Shown one piece after another: positions 61,970-64,000 of a DNA stretch of 64,000 nt (positions within the stretch are counted from its first letter, which is position 1; each line of letters opens with the position of its first letter). The notes under the pieces are model-generated. The model did not search any database. It was not told the origin of the DNA and saw nothing but the letters and a program-made list of their open reading frames with translations. Origin of the DNA: Schistosoma haematobium (taxonomy: Eukaryota; Platyhelminthes; Trematoda; Strigeidida; Schistosomatidae); NCBI RefSeq assembly GCF_000699445.3, contig NC_067201.1, forward strand, positions 24,753,033 to 24,817,032. The letters run 5' to 3'. A program made the translations under genes and the position numbers.

Positions 61970-64000
61970 ATACACAACTTAAGAGACACTGGAGGAACCT
62001 AAGGGGAAAAGGTATAGTGGACTGCAGTAATTTGAATTTCGACATAAGCTGTGGAGGTTGTGGTTTTTATATGAACTAACGATTCCTCTTCACTTGATGC
62101 CCGCTGATTTCGGATTCGAAATATTTTACGTACATTTGTACTCGTCTAGTTCTACTTGCTGTAAATTGCAGTATTTCGTGAATTCTTAGCTAGCAAACAG
62201 ATCTTTATGGTAGTAGTTCACGTGTTTATCTGATGAACCATATGACCATAGTTTTCGAACAAATTATAAATCAAGTAGTAAGTCAGCCTAAAAATCAAAG
62301 AATTCGGACTTTATTAAATCTTTTACAGAAATCAAACCTCATTTCAAATACTTTGATTTGAAACCGTGCTCAGAAGCCCTGGTAAGCATCTAACGAGAAT
62401 GGCAGTGTAGCGCCTGCCGCTCACATGGGTTATTTTAGATTCCGGGCGAATCAGTTTGCTCGTTCTTCCTAAGTCACATTTTAACTCTGTCAATTATTCA
62501 CTTATTCGTCTTGACTGCTTTTTATAAGCGTATGTGGGTGCATTGTTTATCCTGTTCATCAAGTGTCCGTAATTTATTTTTTTCGGACTATAAATCCTGT
62601 GTCACGCTTTATCAAATCTAATTGGCTCAATCGCACTCTCCGATCCACTTTCCTTTCTGTTTCCCCTATTCTTATTCCGAATGTTTGTTCTGATCAACGA
62701 GTGAATAAAATATACGCATTCAAAGTTCATCCTCGTATTTACTTCTATAATGGTTACCGAGACGTATATTTCAATAATAATCACAATACGTACGAACGAG
62801 GTTTGGATACAATGCCGCAAAATCACAAATCGAAGTAGAATAATCCACACTTGGTCAATGAGAAGAACTAATCTCATGACTGATAGTTTTTCATTTATTG
62901 CTCGTCCATTATCGAATTCCCATTCATCGATTCGGGGCTGAATCTTTCACTCTTGATAGGGAAGATCTTGAATTCGATTCGTGTTTGTAGATGCACACTA
63001 CTTTGGAGTCTTTTATTGACATATATATTCAATATTTGTTGTAAATACAAGATAACAGCCACACTGTCTCTCTATTTTCGACACTTTCTATGTAGTCACA
63101 TTTTTCTTCACTATTCATTGTTATTCTGTATAAATTTGTCTGACTGTAATAATATAGAGCGGTGTTTGATTGAACAACTGATCTCTTTCTATTCGAGGGC
63201 TGTGTGATTTCGAATTCCAAATACAATACGTTCGTTCTTGCCCATTTAATACTTCTTGGTTAAATTGCGTTGTTTCTGGGATTCCTAGTTTGTACTATAA
63301 TTTAAATACGTCAGACTATCACCATGGCTTTGCGTCGGAGCCTGAGACGTAAAAGTTCAACCTTCATTCAACTTCCGAATTCTCTGATCTAATCTGACTA
63401 GCCATTGCAATAGCAGTTGAGCACGGCGTTACCACACGTGATCTGGTACGGATGCATGACCGAGCGCCTTCAGCTAGTTGAGTCCACTAAAACATGTGGT
63501 CAGCATCCAATGTCGAAAACTTACAGAGCTATTTATTTTGGGGATTTATTTACCGCTACATGATAATTACAGGGAAAGGTTTGCACTCTGCACTATGACC
63601 AAAGACGTTTTCGTGGATGTCAATAATGTCACTCATTTCTCATTATTCATAGGAAAAAAAGCTTACTGTTCATTAAAACTCTGTCATTTACAGGTATTGT
63701 TTTACTGTACTTGTTCGTTTAACTGTACTAAAAACATACATTATTCCGTGGATTGTAACAATGCACGAATTCGGTTACGCTCAGTCACCTTACTTATACT
63801 TCTTTGGCACGATCTCGGTATTCTTCCGATACCACGAGATCGTCAACAATTAAATCTCGACTGCAGCCATCAACTGCCTTCTTGTATTTGGCTTACGTGG
63901 GATCTTATCGGTTAACTGGCACGTAGTCTTCCTGTACTGGTGATCATAGTCAAACGCGACTCGACGCCACACTACGGGCCTATTTCACTTACTAATACCA
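61970..64000. other. No recognised gene; repeat-like segments
   Basis: 62920-63015 resembles a decayed Sm-alpha-type SINE (GATTCG then GTAGATGCACACTACTTTGGAGTC). 63405-63480 matches the reverse complement of about 23280-23350. A stem-loop lies at 63809-63842. A 145-codon frame at 63478-63915 shows no recognisable domain and its composition resembles its surroundings. Confidence 0.45.

Noticed and set aside
63478..63915. 145-codon open frame near the right end
   Set aside because: No signal peptide, motif or conserved exon limits were seen, and its start lies in a dispersed repeat. It is kept only as a note in the region entry.
1..64000. CRISPR arrays, operons, ribosome binding sites, bacterial replication origins
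   Set aside because: The sequence is clearly eukaryotic (introns, TATA boxes, polyadenylation signals, metazoan retroelements); no regularly spaced repeat array was seen.

Overview
The window looks like nuclear DNA of a schistosome (Schistosoma sp.; species not resolved). It is AT-rich and repeat-laden. It holds RTE-clade (SR2-like) retrotransposon copies, a Penelope-like element with an RT and a GIY-YIG domain, a BEL/Pao gag fragment, a Ty3/gypsy gag relic, two probable solo LTRs, and tRNA-derived elements with hammerhead ribozymes of the Sm-alpha type. Host genes are split into small exons with GT/AG signals, and long open frames are almost all mobile-element debris.

The main structure is a large, eroded inverted duplication. 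The inner arms are about 7740-17285 and 33990-44110, around a spacer of about 16.7 kb filled with mobile elements. Each inner arm carries one copy of a micro-exon gene (MEG-type) transcribed outward: 16035 to 7960 on the minus strand and 35245 to 43839 on the plus strand. Both copies have the same ten-exon architecture: a signal-peptide exon behind a TATA box; eight internal exons of 60, 63, 48, 57, 39, 69, 63 and 69 nt, all with phase-1 boundaries; and a terminal exon with a polyadenylation signal. The reconstructed products are 194 and 188 residues. Signal peptide, exon lengths, a 48-nt intron and a GC splice donor are conserved, but the encoded mature sequences differ strongly.

The outer arms carry a second inverted gene pair, a secreted, cysteine-rich PAN/apple-like protein: plus strand 5647-7245 (193 residues) and minus strand 55662-53948 (215 residues). 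On the left the PAN-like gene and the MEG converge tail to tail. On the right the same relation is interrupted by 9.4 kb (about 44110-53545) holding an RTE copy, a BEL fragment and further inverted copies of the left outer block. A third partial copy of that outer block lies in the central spacer (about 26740-30370). The ancestral unit was therefore probably a two-gene locus of secreted proteins, duplicated as a palindrome and later broken by transposition.

Layout: 1-790 duplicated block; 793-2168 RTE fragment; 2170-5540 duplicated and repeated DNA; 5550-7360 PAN-like gene; 7940-16100 left MEG; 16100-17285 arm end with a hammerhead core; 17796-18240 probable solo LTR; 18990-22700 Penelope-like element with an embedded SINE and a foldback; 22920-23700 dispersed repeat; 24089-26745 RTE; 26740-30370 duplicated block; 30545-32950 RTE (minus); 33080-33270 microsatellite; 33583-33985 SINE; 33990-44110 right arm with right MEG; 44130-46345 RTE; 47050-52050 duplicated blocks plus BEL; 53545-55770 right PAN-like gene; 56650-60700 arm remnants; 60826-61085 hammerhead foldback; 61380-61960 gypsy gag relic; 62000-64000 no gene recognised. 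All similarity and exon calls were made by eye, without database search or transcript data.
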